Assembly: GCA_014238625.1 (NCBI GenBank)
Contig: JABAAS010000001.1
Coordinates: 1 to 12,583 of the forward strand
DNA length: 12,583 nt
Source: Alphaproteobacteria bacterium
GTDB lineage: Bacteria > Pseudomonadota > Alphaproteobacteria > JABAAW01
Direction: 5' to 3'
Shown: positions 1-7,418 of the stretch, piece by piece
How positions within the stretch are numbered: the first letter of the stretch is position 1
Layout: each line of letters begins with the position of its first letter
Translations under genes and position numbers: made by a program
The notes under the pieces: generated by a model
What the model saw: only the letters and a program-made list of their open reading frames with translations
Database searches by the model: none
What the model was told of the DNA's origin: nothing

Positions 1-989
1 TCATAGGAGTTTGCGCCTTGCTAGGAGCTTGCGCCTCGCTAGCCTTTGTTTTCTATGCTCCGCGCTCTTTTCCCTCGCGCAGGTTTGTCGGTGCGAGCGC
101 ACGCGTGATGCTGTTTTTATCATCGACGCTCGCTATTGCGACGACGGTTGCAATAGTTGCCTCGTTGCTTTTTGAGACATTGCGTTTTTTAGAAGAAGTA
201 CCTCTAGGCGACTTTCTTTTTGGTTTGCATTGGAGTCTGCAGACGGCTCTTTTCACAGACGACATTGGCTCTTCTGGTGCATTTGGAGCTGTTCCCGTAG
301 TTTTAGGTACAATATTGATTACGCTCATAGCTATTAGCGTTGCCGTTCCGATAGGTTTATTTGCCGCCATCTACTTGTCCGAGTTTGCTCATAGTCGCAC
401 GCGCTCTATCGTCAAGCCGCTACTAGAGATTTTGTCTGGTATCCCTACGGTAGTTTATGGCTTTTTTGCAGCACTCGTTCTTGCGCCGCTGATTCGCAAA
501 CTTGGCGATTTGCTAGGTCTGCAGGTTGCGAGCGAGAGCGCACTTGCGGCAGGTATAGTTATGGGAGTGATGCTGATTCCATTCATCTCCTCCCTCTCCG
601 ATGATGCACTAGCGGCGGTTCCGCGCGACATCCGAGATGCTTCCTTGGCTTTGGGTGCTACGCAAAGCGAGACTGTTGCACGAGCTGTTTTACCGGCAGC
701 CTTTCCAGGTGTTTTGGCGGGAGTTTTGCTGGCTTTTTCGCGTGCTGTTGGCGAGACGATGATCGTTGTAATGGCCGCGGGTTTGTCTGCAAAGCTGACC
801 TTTAACCCTCTTGCGGCACCGACTACGATCACCGTGCAGATTGTCACATTGCTGGTAGGGGATCAAGAGTTCGATAGTAGTAAAACTTTGTCTGCCTTTG
901 CGCTTGGCATGCTATTGTTTTGTTTGACTTTGGTGATAAATGCTTCTGCGCTTTTTGCCACGCGCCGCTATGGCTCGCGCTACGAATGA
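1..989 (+). CDS. pstC: Phosphate ABC transporter permease PstC, 5'-truncated
   Basis: Inner-membrane permease subunit of the high-affinity phosphate importer PstSCAB; with PstA it forms the channel. The frame (codons from base 3) is open to the window edge, so the real start lies upstream; the TTG at 18 is only the first start-like codon inside the gene. About 328 residues are visible, whereas long alphaproteobacterial PstC proteins are longer because of an N-terminal extension. Several hydrophobic segments are evident. The conserved blocks GSSGAFGAVP, EILSGIPTVVYGFF and the ABC-permease cytoplasmic loop (LALGATQSETVARAVLPAAFPG, about bases 645-710) followed by SRAVGETMIVVMAAG match the PstC family. 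It ends in ATGA shared with pstA, indicating translational coupling. Confidence in family is high; only the N-terminus is unseen. Confidence 0.94.
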   Translation, partial: IGVCALLGACASLAFVFYAPRSFPSRRFVGASARVMLFLSSTLAIATTVAIVASLLFETLRFLEEVPLGDFLFGLHWSLQTALFTDDIGSSGAFGAVPVVLGTILITLIAISVAVPIGLFAAIYLSEFAHSRTRSIVKPLLEILSGIPTVVYGFFAALVLAPLIRKLGDLLGLQVASESALAAGIVMGVMLIPFISSLSDDALAAVPRDIRDASLALGATQSETVARAVLPAAFPGVLAGVLLAFSRAVGETMIVVMAAGLSAKLTFNPLAAPTTITVQIVTLLVGDQEFDSSKTLSAFALGMLLFCLTLVINASALFATRRYGSRYE

Positions 990-2341
990 ATAAGAATCTA
1001 GACTCTAACAATTTACGCATTAGCGATTTGCGCCTTAGACGTCGTCATCGAGCGGATCGTCGTTATCGCCTCTATGGACAATTGGCTATTGTTTTTGCGT
1101 TGCTATTTTTGTTGATGTTTTTTTTCTCGATCATAACGCGCGCCCTGCCTGCTTTTTGGTATCAGAGAGTTAACTTGTCGATCGAGCTTTCGTCTCGCGT
1201 TCTCGGAGGCGGTGCGGGCGACTTCTTGCCGCGCGAAATTCCAGAGAGGCAGGCTCGCAAACTTTTAGACGAGGCACTTGCGCTTGAGTTGGGCTCGTCG
1301 GATGAACGCGCAACTCTACGCGCTCGCAGGGCTTTGCTCACACCGCTTGCGGCACTTGAGCTAAAAAAACTACTAGAGGAACGCTCTCAGCATCAGGGTT
1401 CTCAAGAGCAAGGGGGCGAGCAAGAGGTTAATCAAGGCATTAGGATTGGCGACAAACTACTCTTGCCCTTTGCCTTGAGCTCTGCGAGCGATAACTACAT
1501 AAGCTCCCTGCAGGCTAATCGACTAGCCGCACAAGAGGCTTCGACCTCCTCTTTATCAGAGCCGCAACGACGCAACCTTTCCATTTTGCAACAACGCGGT
1601 CTTATAGAAAAGCATTTCAACTTTGCTTTTTTCGTGCGTAGCGACAGCCGTACTGCCAGCTCTGCTGGTATCTGGGGTGCGCTCATAGGCTCTTTTTGGG
1701 CTTTGCTGATAGCCTTTCTGTTGGCTTTTCCTTTGGGTTTATGCACGGCTATTCATCTGCAAGAGTTTGCTCCGCGCAATCGATTTACCTATATTATTGA
1801 GGTTGCTATCTACAATTTGGCAGCCGTTCCCTCGATCGTGTTTGGCTTGCTTGGCTTGTCGATTTTTTTAAACTGGTGGCATCTCCCGCGCTCTGCTCCG
1901 TTAGTTGGTGGTATGGTTTTGGCTTTGATGACTTTGCCGACGATTGTTGTAGCTTCGCGCAACGCGCTTGCGTCTGTCTCCGAGGGTATTCGTAGCGCGG
2001 GTTTAGCCTTAGGTGCTTCGCGCGAGCAGGTTGTCTTCCACCATGTTCTGCCACGCGCGATGCCCGGTATTTTGACTGGCACGATTATCGGCATGGCGCA
2101 GGCTTTGGGCGAGACGGCTCCTTTGCTTATGATTGGTATGGTAGCCTTTGTCGCGCAAGCACCGCTGACTCCGTTAGAGCCAGCTACAGCCCTACCGGTG
2201 CAAATTTTTCTTTGGGCTGATCACCCAGACCCGGCTTTTTCTTCACGCTCTGCTGCTGCCATTCTTGTTATGCTTGTTTTTCTGATAGTTATGAATGCGG
2301 CGGCGGTTATCTTGCGCCGCAGTTTTGAGCGTCGCGGTTAG
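986..2341 (+). CDS. pstA: Phosphate ABC transporter permease PstA, long form
   Basis: Second permease of the phosphate importer, 451 residues. The start is the ATG at 986, which overlaps the pstC stop (ATGA); an in-frame ATG at 920 would lie deep inside pstC and is unlikely. After a very basic cytoplasmic N-terminus (residues 11-27, RISDLRLRRRHRADRRY) comes a membrane segment at about 31-50. A large non-membrane insert follows at about 55-220, as in the long alphaproteobacterial PstA with its extra N-terminal domain (DUF3333 type). The permease domain runs from about 228 to the end, with the cytoplasmic loop LALGASREQVVFHHVLPRAMPG (340-361) and ALGETAPLLMIGMVAF (373-388). Part of the insert (about 134-151) is Gln/Glu/Gly-rich low-complexity sequence. 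Forty-one bases separate it from pstB. Confidence 0.95.
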   Translation: MNKNLDSNNLRISDLRLRRRHRADRRYRLYGQLAIVFALLFLLMFFFSIITRALPAFWYQRVNLSIELSSRVLGGGAGDFLPREIPERQARKLLDEALALELGSSDERATLRARRALLTPLAALELKKLLEERSQHQGSQEQGGEQEVNQGIRIGDKLLLPFALSSASDNYISSLQANRLAAQEASTSSLSEPQRRNLSILQQRGLIEKHFNFAFFVRSDSRTASSAGIWGALIGSFWALLIAFLLAFPLGLCTAIHLQEFAPRNRFTYIIEVAIYNLAAVPSIVFGLLGLSIFLNWWHLPRSAPLVGGMVLALMTLPTIVVASRNALASVSEGIRSAGLALGASREQVVFHHVLPRAMPGILTGTIIGMAQALGETAPLLMIGMVAFVAQAPLTPLEPATALPVQIFLWADHPDPAFSSRSAAAILVMLVFLIVMNAAAVILRRSFERRG

Positions 2342-2382
2342 CGCAAAGTCATAGGACAAATAGGGTAAGGTTAGGGGATAGG

Positions 2383-3168
2383 ATGCAACAGTCGCTAGAA
2401 AAGCAGAATGAGAAAGAGCCTCCAAAGATCGTTGCGCGCGGCGTCAATGTTTACTATGGCGAGAAGCAGGCACTCTTCAGTGTTGGGCTAGAAGTTCCGC
2501 CGCGTCGAGTAACGGCTTTAATTGGTCCTTCGGGTTGTGGCAAGTCGACTTTTTTGCGCTGCATTAATCGCATGAACGATGTTATCGATGGTTGTCGAGT
2601 AGAGGGTTTTATAACTATTGATGGCATGGATATATTTTCGCTCGATGCGGTTGGCTTGCGCGCGCGCATAGGGATGGTGTTTCAAAAACCGAATCCTTTT
2701 CCGAAATCGATCTACGAGAATGTAGCCTATGGAGTGCGCATTCATTCTCTTGCTAAAACGAAGAGCGATCTTGATGCGATCGTCCATCATAGCCTCAAGC
2801 GCGCGGGTCTTGCGCGCGAGGTTTCTGATCGCCTGCACGATCCTGCCTATAGTTTGTCTGGCGGTCAGCAGCAACGGTTGTGCATAGCGCGAGCGATCGC
2901 GCTACAACCGGAGCTTATTTTAATGGACGAGCCTTGTTCGGCTTTAGACCCTATAGCCACCGCGCGCATAGAGAACTTGATTGCGGAGCTATCGCGTAAT
3001 TATACAATTTTGATAGTAACGCATTCTATGCAACAGGCAGCGCGAGTATCGCATCGCACGGTATTTTTCCATCTCGGTCGAGTTATAGAGTCTGGAGCGA
3101 CTAATCAAATTTTCACGAAACCGCGGCGCAAGCAGACTGAGCGTTACATCACTGGACGCATAGGTTAA
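2383..3168 (+). CDS. pstB: Phosphate ABC transporter ATP-binding protein PstB
   Basis: Cytoplasmic ATPase that powers phosphate import through PstC/PstA; 261 residues, normal for PstB. All nucleotide-binding motifs are intact: Walker A GPSGCGKST (48-56), Q-loop FQKPNPFP (100-107), signature LSGGQQQR (158-165), Walker B LILMDEP (178-184), D-loop SALD (186-189) and switch His214. RCINRMND after Walker A and the KPNPFP Q-loop are PstB hallmarks that separate it from other ABC ATPases. The ATG at 2383 follows a purine-rich stretch, AGGGGATAGG, that can act as ribosome binding site. The 41-base gap to pstA repeats TAGG-like words but shows no terminator. phoU follows after 28 bases, so the four genes form one operon. 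Confidence 0.97.
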   Translation: MQQSLEKQNEKEPPKIVARGVNVYYGEKQALFSVGLEVPPRRVTALIGPSGCGKSTFLRCINRMNDVIDGCRVEGFITIDGMDIFSLDAVGLRARIGMVFQKPNPFPKSIYENVAYGVRIHSLAKTKSDLDAIVHHSLKRAGLAREVSDRLHDPAYSLSGGQQQRLCIARAIALQPELILMDEPCSALDPIATARIENLIAELSRNYTILIVTHSMQQAARVSHRTVFFHLGRVIESGATNQIFTKPRRKQTERYITGRIG

Positions 3169-3196
3169 ACTAGAATAATTTATCTTGAGATGATTT

Positions 3197-3991
3197 ATGT
3201 CAGATGATCCGCACCATATTAATCGCACTTTTGACGAGGAGCTATCTCGCCTGCACGACATGCTTTTACGCATGGGCTCGCTGGTCTCCCAGCAGCTAGA
3301 TTCCGCGCTAGATACTTTTGCGATAACGCACGAGCGAGATGCTCGCGCCGAGTTGATGGATGGCATAGCTCAGCGCGAGAAGGCTTTGAATGATTTAGAG
3401 CGTCGAGTGCAAGAGATGGCGATAAATTTGGCAGCGAAGCGTCAACCGATGGCGAGCGATTTGCGTACGATCATAGTTGCGATGAAGGTTAGCGATGCTT
3501 TTGAGGCTATTGGGGATCACTGCGCCAGCATAGCCGAGAAAGGTAGCGCGTTGATGCACTCGGCTTATCGTAAGCATTTCACGGAGATAGCGAAGCCTTG
3601 CGCTTGCGCGGCGCAGATGTTGGAGGGAGTAGTTTCTTGCTGTCGTAAGTGGGACGAGTCTCTCGCGCTCAAGGTTTGGCAGAAAGACCGTGATATTAAC
3701 GCGTTGCATGATGCTTTGTTGCAGGAATTCTCGAAATTTATGGTTAAAAATCCGAACTCGATCTCATCGGTTGTTGATTTTCTTTCGGCAGTGAAGTATG
3801 TCGAGCGCCTTGGCGACCGCCTTAAGTCGATCGTCGAGGCTTTGTATTACGAGGCGGATGGCGAGATTTTTGCGCCGCCGCCTCTCAAACCGCCTCTCAA
3901 AGCAATAGGCAAAGGTGGTGGCAAAGTTGCCATTAACAAGGTTGGCACTAAGAAATCTGATGCTAATAAATCTGGCAATAGGGCTAGCTAG
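3197..3991 (+). CDS. phoU: Phosphate signalling regulator PhoU
   Basis: Cytoplasmic helical protein that links Pst transport to the PhoR/PhoB two-component system and restrains phosphate uptake; 264 residues. The usual two three-helix repeats are visible, each with a metal-binding acidic motif: D100-AFE-AIGDH (100-108) and YVERLGDR (201-208). In the second motif the usual HAT after GD is replaced by RLK. The protein ends with about 38 extra residues (227-264) that are Pro-, Gly- and Lys-rich, include a duplicated PPLK (CCTCTCAAA repeated in DNA near 3888-3900), and lie outside the PhoU fold. It is the last gene of the pst operon here. The next gene is cobK rather than the response regulator phoB often found at this place. 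Confidence 0.93.
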   Translation: MSDDPHHINRTFDEELSRLHDMLLRMGSLVSQQLDSALDTFAITHERDARAELMDGIAQREKALNDLERRVQEMAINLAAKRQPMASDLRTIIVAMKVSDAFEAIGDHCASIAEKGSALMHSAYRKHFTEIAKPCACAAQMLEGVVSCCRKWDESLALKVWQKDRDINALHDALLQEFSKFMVKNPNSISSVVDFLSAVKYVERLGDRLKSIVEALYYEADGEIFAPPPLKPPLKAIGKGGGKVAINKVGTKKSDANKSGNRAS

Positions 3992-4033
3992 CTTGCCATA
4001 GCATTCGCGCATTGGGATTATATTGAGGCTCGA

Positions 4034-4894
4034 TTGAAGACTTTGCTGATACTTGGCGGCAGTAGTTTGGCGCGTCGTTGGGCAGGGTCTTTGGCGAATT
4101 TATTAGAACAGCGCTCTGCTTCGGTGCGTCTGGTCTATGCGCTAGCGGGAGTAACTCCGACGCCGCGTTTGGTGCACCATTCGCTCGAATCACATTTCGG
4201 CGGCTTTGGTGGCTGGCATGGTTTAAAGCGATGGCTAGAGGAAAACCGCGCTGTTGCGGTTGTCGATGGCACGCATCCTTTTGCGCATGGCATTTCTGCC
4301 AACGCGCGCTTGGCTACTCGCGCTTTGTCCTTGCCGCTTTTTTGTTTGACGCAAAAGCCTTTCCCTCGCAGTTTCTCCGAGCGTCGTTATGAGGCTCACT
4401 CTGCAGTCGACCTAAGGCGAGCCTTTTCACGCTTATCATCGGCGCAGCGCCGCCGCGTAGTCTTCGCGTTAGGCGCACGGCGTGTAGTGGAGATTGCTCG
4501 GCGCGCACCAGTGCGAAGTTTGTTACTGCGTTCTTTTGCCAGCACCGAGACTATTAGCTCTTTGCGCTACAGGCAGTTACGCTTGCGGCGTGCGCGTGTG
4601 CTAGATTTCTGCTCGATGGGTAGATTCTCGGCGCAAAGCACTCGCCTTGAGGCGCGTTGGTTGCGTGCCAAGCGTGTATCGCTACTGGTTTGCCGCGATA
4701 GTGGTGCGCGCGAGTCTTACGCTAAAGTTTTGGCAGCAAACCTTTTGTCGATCCCGACATTGATGCTTACAAGAGGGCACTCGCCGCGTGCGTGTGTATT
4801 TGGCTCGAGCGAGGATTTGGCTAAGGGAGGAGCAACAAACTTATCAATAAACTCGAGTAGCAGTTTTGCGCCAGTAATTGAGCTATTGCGGTGA
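4034..4894 (+). CDS. cobK: Precorrin-6A / cobalt-precorrin-6A reductase (CobK/CbiJ)
   Basis: NAD(P)H-dependent reductase of corrin-ring synthesis, converting (cobalt-)precorrin-6A to the dihydro form; cytoplasmic. 286 residues, somewhat longer than the usual roughly 250-260. The TTG at 4034 is chosen because TGAGG (4024-4028) sits just upstream and the protein then begins MKTLLILGGSSLARRWA, the family's nucleotide-binding start. The diagnostic DGTHPFAHGISANA block is at 78-91, and the C-terminal RESYAKVLAANLLSIPTLMLTRG (226-248) matches the family. Just before it, the motif that I recall as typically KNSGG reads CRDSGA (220-225). The protein is rich in Arg and in Ser. It lies 42 bases after phoU with no terminator seen between them, so it may be co-transcribed with pst. 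Confidence 0.9.
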   Translation: MKTLLILGGSSLARRWAGSLANLLEQRSASVRLVYALAGVTPTPRLVHHSLESHFGGFGGWHGLKRWLEENRAVAVVDGTHPFAHGISANARLATRALSLPLFCLTQKPFPRSFSERRYEAHSAVDLRRAFSRLSSAQRRRVVFALGARRVVEIARRAPVRSLLLRSFASTETISSLRYRQLRLRRARVLDFCSMGRFSAQSTRLEARWLRAKRVSLLVCRDSGARESYAKVLAANLLSIPTLMLTRGHSPRACVFGSSEDLAKGGATNLSINSSSSFAPVIELLR

Positions 4895-4913
4895 GATTTT
4901 GCCAACGCTTTTC

Positions 4914-4942
4914 TTGCGTGCGAGCGATGCTTTGTCTATTGT
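4914..4942 (+). promoter_or_regulatory. Possible weak promoter before the ihfB-like gene
   Basis: TTGCGT (4914-4919) and TATTGT (4937-4942) are separated by 17 bases, which fits a sigma-70-like arrangement but matches the consensus at only 3/6 and 4/6 positions. It lies in the largest spacer of the first half of the window, where ihfB would need its own promoter if separately expressed. This is a guess from pattern only. Confidence 0.2.
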
Positions 4943-4963
4943 TGCGTTTGAGACGCATTTTTT
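4943..4963 (+). terminator. Weak hairpin plus T-run, possible terminator after cobK
   Basis: TGCGT (4943-4947) can pair with ACGCA (4953-4957) around a 5-base loop, followed directly by six T (4958-4963). An outer pair TTGTC (4932-4936) / GACAA (4966-4970) may extend the structure. The 5-bp stem is short for an intrinsic terminator, so it would be inefficient at best. It is the only terminator-like element I could see on the + strand in the window, and it falls where a transcription-unit boundary between cobK and ihfB would be expected. Confidence 0.3.
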
Positions 4964-4994
4964 GCGACAACCTTGAACGATGGGGTAATAGACT

Positions 4995-5330
4995 TTGACG
5001 ACACGTTCGGCTCTCATTCGCGCATTGCACAAGCGTCATCCGCGCCTGCCTTTGCGTGATTTGGACGATCTAGTCACTTCTGTTTTTTCGACGATCACCG
5101 AGTGCTTGGCGCGTGGTGATCGTGTTGAGTTACGCGGTTTCGGAGTTTTTTCAACGGCTGCTCGAACAGAACGAGTTGCTCGCAACCCTCGCACAGGAGA
5201 AAAAGTTATCCTTAGCGCGCGCCGTGTTCCGATGTTTAGGCTGGGCGACTTATTGCACAAACGCCTGAATGACGAGGATGGCAAGAAGGCGACTTCGAGC
5301 GGCAGTGCTACGCCCTCATCGCAGACTTGA
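4995..5330 (+). CDS. ihfB: Integration host factor beta-like DNA-bending protein (HU/IHF family)
   Basis: Small nucleoid protein of the HU/IHF family, 111 residues. It would pair with an IHF alpha subunit elsewhere to bend DNA sharply during recombination, replication and transcription. The TTG at 4995 gives MTTRSALIRALHKRHPRLP, aligning with the IHF-beta N-terminus (MTKSELIE...). The core motifs are GDRVELRGFGVFS (41-53) and the DNA-intercalating arm RNPRTGEKV (63-71), with the key proline at 65. RVPMFRLGDLLHKRLN closes the domain near residue 92, and about 19 Ser/Thr/Ala-rich residues follow as a tail. RGFG and the absence of alpha-type features favour the beta subunit over HU. The LapA-like gene begins 10 bases downstream, a pairing common in alphaproteobacteria. 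There is no functional link to the flanking B12 genes. Confidence 0.88.
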   Translation: MTTRSALIRALHKRHPRLPLRDLDDLVTSVFSTITECLARGDRVELRGFGVFSTAARTERVARNPRTGEKVILSARRVPMFRLGDLLHKRLNDEDGKKATSSGSATPSSQT

Positions 5331-5340
5331 GATCTCTGGC

Positions 5341-5601
5341 ATGCGAATTATCAAACGAGTTGTCTTTGCTTTATTGATTTTACTGGTTGTGCTTTTCGCG
5401 CTGCTTAACTCTGACAATGTGCGCCTGAACTTGCTGATAACTCCGTTGGGCTTTGAGTTGCCTTTATCGCTGATAGTTTTCGTAGTATTTTTCTTGGGCT
5501 TTTTTTTGGGCTGGAGCGGAGCGGTTTTGCGTCAAGGATTCTTGCACCTGCGTTCGCGCCCTCTCTCTTCTAGGAAGGACAGCGAGCAAGAGGCAAAGTG
5601 A
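5341..5601 (+). CDS. Small LapA-domain (DUF1049-type) inner-membrane protein
   Basis: An 86-residue protein with two hydrophobic segments (about residues 7-24 and 37-60), joined by a short polar hairpin containing NSDNVRLNLL, the typical LapA-domain signature after helix 1. A basic, charged C-terminal tail (RSRPLSSRKDSEQEAK) follows. The start chosen is the ATG at 5341, ten bases after the ihfB stop; the frame is open upstream to 5269, but that would overlap ihfB and add a long Arg-rich segment not seen in this family. In enterobacteria LapA acts with LapB in controlling lipopolysaccharide synthesis; the role of the alphaproteobacterial relative next to ihfB is not well defined, so no function is claimed beyond membrane location. 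cbiX starts 6 bases after the stop. Confidence 0.8.
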   Translation: MRIIKRVVFALLILLVVLFALLNSDNVRLNLLITPLGFELPLSLIVFVVFFLGFFLGWSGAVLRQGFLHLRSRPLSSRKDSEQEAK

Positions 5602-5607
5602 CCGCTT

Positions 5608-6669
5608 GTGTTGGCTGGAACAGCACCTCTGGATAACTCGGAGCGAGGATTGCTATTATGCGGTCACGGTAGCAGGTCGTCGAGTGCGGTTTCGGAGTTT
5701 GGCGAGCTTGCGCGCGCGCTAGAAGCTGGCTCTAGTTGCTACAAGGCTTTTGCCTATGGTTTTTTGGAGTTTGCGCACCCGACTCTAGGCGATGCTTTAG
5801 ACAACTTACGAGCTCGTGGGGTGAAGGCGATAGACGCGATACCTGGGATGCTACTCGCAGCAGGGCATGCGAAGAACGATATTCCAGCCTTGTTGCGCAA
5901 CTACGAGCTAGAGCATGGTATAGAGATTCGTTATGGTCGTCCTTTAGGTTTAGACGCTCGCATGCTGGCTGCCTCTGCGCGCCGCGTTCGCGAGGCTTTG
6001 GGCGGTGAGGAGGCTGGCTTTCAGTCGCGCTGTCATGACACATTGCTGGTGGTGGTCGGCAGAGGCTCTTCGGACCCTGATGCGAATAGCGATGTTAGTA
6101 AGCTCACTCGTCTATTGTGGGAATCGCTGGGTTTGGGTTGGGCTATTACGGCTTATTCGGGAGTTACCTTTCCTCTTGTCGCCCCTGCTTTAGACCTCGC
6201 GGTGCGTCTTGGCTATCGCCGCATTTTGTTGTTTCCGTATTTTTTGTTCAGCGGTATTTTGATAGATCGCATTTACGCGGCAGTCGATGCAGCGTCTGAG
6301 CGTTGGCGTGAGGTGGAGTTTATCAAGGCTCGTTATTTGGATTGCCAAGACGATGTTGTTGAAACTTTTTTGGCGCGAGTAGCAGAGATATCATCTGGAG
6401 ATGGCGCGATGATGAACTGTGCCTTATGCAAGTACCGCGAGCTCATCGTAGGCTTCGAGTCGCAGCAAGGAGAGGCGCAGGCGAGCCACCATCATCATGT
6501 CGAGGGCATCGGCACAGATCAGCAGGGTGAGAATCAAGCTCATGCCCATGCCCATGCTCACGAGCATAGCCATAACCATAGCCATGCTCCTTACCCGCAC
6601 GCAAAGCATCCATTGGGAGCTATAACGCTACAAGACTCTCTTACAGACGCTAAGCCTAGTAAGGATTAA
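5608..6669 (+). CDS. cbiX: Sirohydrochlorin cobaltochelatase CbiX, two-domain form with His-rich tail
   Basis: Inserts Co2+ into sirohydrochlorin, the entry to cobalt-early B12 synthesis. 353 residues from a GTG start (TTG at 5611 is an alternative). Domain 1 (about 14-130) holds the likely catalytic histidines: His20 in LLLCGHGSR and His87 in MLLAAGHAKND. Domain 2 (about 144-262) repeats the fold, but GRGSSDP replaces GHGS and no second His is seen, so it is probably structural. MMNCALC (268-274) fits the MxxCxxC motif known to carry a 4Fe-4S centre in long CbiX proteins. HHHH (294-297) is followed by an extra His tail, about residues 312-333, which is a probable metal-holding segment. It lies between the LapA-like gene and the methyltransferase gene, with gaps of 6 and 17 bases. 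Confidence 0.93.
   Translation: MLAGTAPLDNSERGLLLCGHGSRSSSAVSEFGELARALEAGSSCYKAFAYGFLEFAHPTLGDALDNLRARGVKAIDAIPGMLLAAGHAKNDIPALLRNYELEHGIEIRYGRPLGLDARMLAASARRVREALGGEEAGFQSRCHDTLLVVVGRGSSDPDANSDVSKLTRLLWESLGLGWAITAYSGVTFPLVAPALDLAVRLGYRRILLFPYFLFSGILIDRIYAAVDAASERWREVEFIKARYLDCQDDVVETFLARVAEISSGDGAMMNCALCKYRELIVGFESQQGEAQASHHHHVEGIGTDQQGENQAHAHAHAHEHSHNHSHAPYPHAKHPLGAITLQDSLTDAKPSKD
6541..6588 (+). repeat. 6-base tandem repeat coding (His-X) in cbiX
   Basis: Eight in-frame 6-base units beginning with CAT or CAC (CATGCC, CATGCC, CATGCT, CACGAG, CATAGC, CATAAC, CATAGC, CATGCT) encode His-X pairs (HAHAHAHEHSHNHSHA). The first two units are identical and the rest are diverged, suggesting slippage growth followed by drift. 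Changes in copy number would keep the reading frame and alter only the number of metal-binding histidines. Confidence 0.9.
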
Positions 6670-6686
6670 AGTATCAGCTTTGAGCT

Positions 6687-7418
6687 ATGCTAAAAAGACT
6701 TCCAACTAAAAAGGCTAATAGCCGTGGCGATTGCCTAATCGAGCTCGAAGACTTTGCTGTTTTTCTTAATAGCTTGGCTAAGGATTCGGTTGATTTGATT
6801 CTCACCGACCCTCCCTACACTATCAGCAGGCAGACGGGTTTTATGGCGGTGAAGAATGGCGTTAAGCGTTTTGCCGTAAGCATGGAGTTTGGCGAATGGG
6901 ATAAGCAGCAGATCGATCTCAAGCTACTTGGCGAGAGGATGTATCGCTGTTTGCGACGCGGCGGCACGGCGATAGTTTGGTATGATTTGTGGAAGTTGAC
7001 CGCGTTGGCTGAGGCGATGAGGGCGGCGGGCTTTAAAATGTTGCGCCTGTTGATATGGCAGAAGACTAATCCAGTGCCTTTGAACATGCGCAAGACCTAC
7101 CTATCGAATAGCCGCGAGATCGCGGTTGTGGGGGTGAAGGGCGGTAGTCCTACTTTTTATGGCTCTTATGATAATGGTATTTACGAATATCCGATCCCGC
7201 GCCATAATGGCAACAAGATTCATCCTACACAAAAGCCACTCGACTTATTTTGCGAGCTTGTCGAGAAGCATAGCGATGAAAATGATTTGGTAGTCGATCC
7301 GTTTTTAGGCTCTGGTACTAGCGCGCTCGCGGCGCTTAGCAAGGGTCGTCGCTTTAGGGGTTGTGATATAGACGCACGCTATGTTGAGGCAGCCGAAAAG
7401 AGCGTTGCTCGGCTATAG
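6687..7418 (+). CDS. Beta-class DNA (probably adenine-N6) methyltransferase
   Basis: SAM-dependent DNA methyltransferase of 243 residues. Motif order is beta-class: catalytic DPPY at 41-44 (VDLILTDPPYTISR), then EFGEWD (67-72), then HPTQKP (179-184), and last the SAM-binding motif DPFLGSGTSALAAL (204-217) with GCDID (225-229). DPPY suggests N6-adenine. The pattern DPPY...S..GF...EFGEWD, then WQKTNPVPLN, recalls from memory small DpnA/MTase-like enzymes, some of which act on GATC, but I cannot fix the target. It lacks the C-terminal extension of CcrM (about 350 residues). No restriction endonuclease gene is nearby, so it looks like an orphan enzyme. It starts 17 bases after cbiX on the same strand, so it is probably co-transcribed with the B12 genes. 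Base use looks like its neighbours. Confidence 0.87.
   Translation: MLKRLPTKKANSRGDCLIELEDFAVFLNSLAKDSVDLILTDPPYTISRQTGFMAVKNGVKRFAVSMEFGEWDKQQIDLKLLGERMYRCLRRGGTAIVWYDLWKLTALAEAMRAAGFKMLRLLIWQKTNPVPLNMRKTYLSNSREIAVVGVKGGSPTFYGSYDNGIYEYPIPRHNGNKIHPTQKPLDLFCELVEKHSDENDLVVDPFLGSGTSALAALSKGRRFRGCDIDARYVEAAEKSVARL

Noticed and set aside
920..985. Upstream in-frame ATG at 920 as start of pstA
   Set aside because: It lies inside the pstC coding region; the ATG at 986 overlaps the pstC stop as ATGA and gives the normal basic N-terminus.
5269..5340. Longer start for the LapA-like gene
   Set aside because: It would overlap ihfB and add an Arg-rich stretch; the ATG at 5341 gives a standard LapA-type protein.
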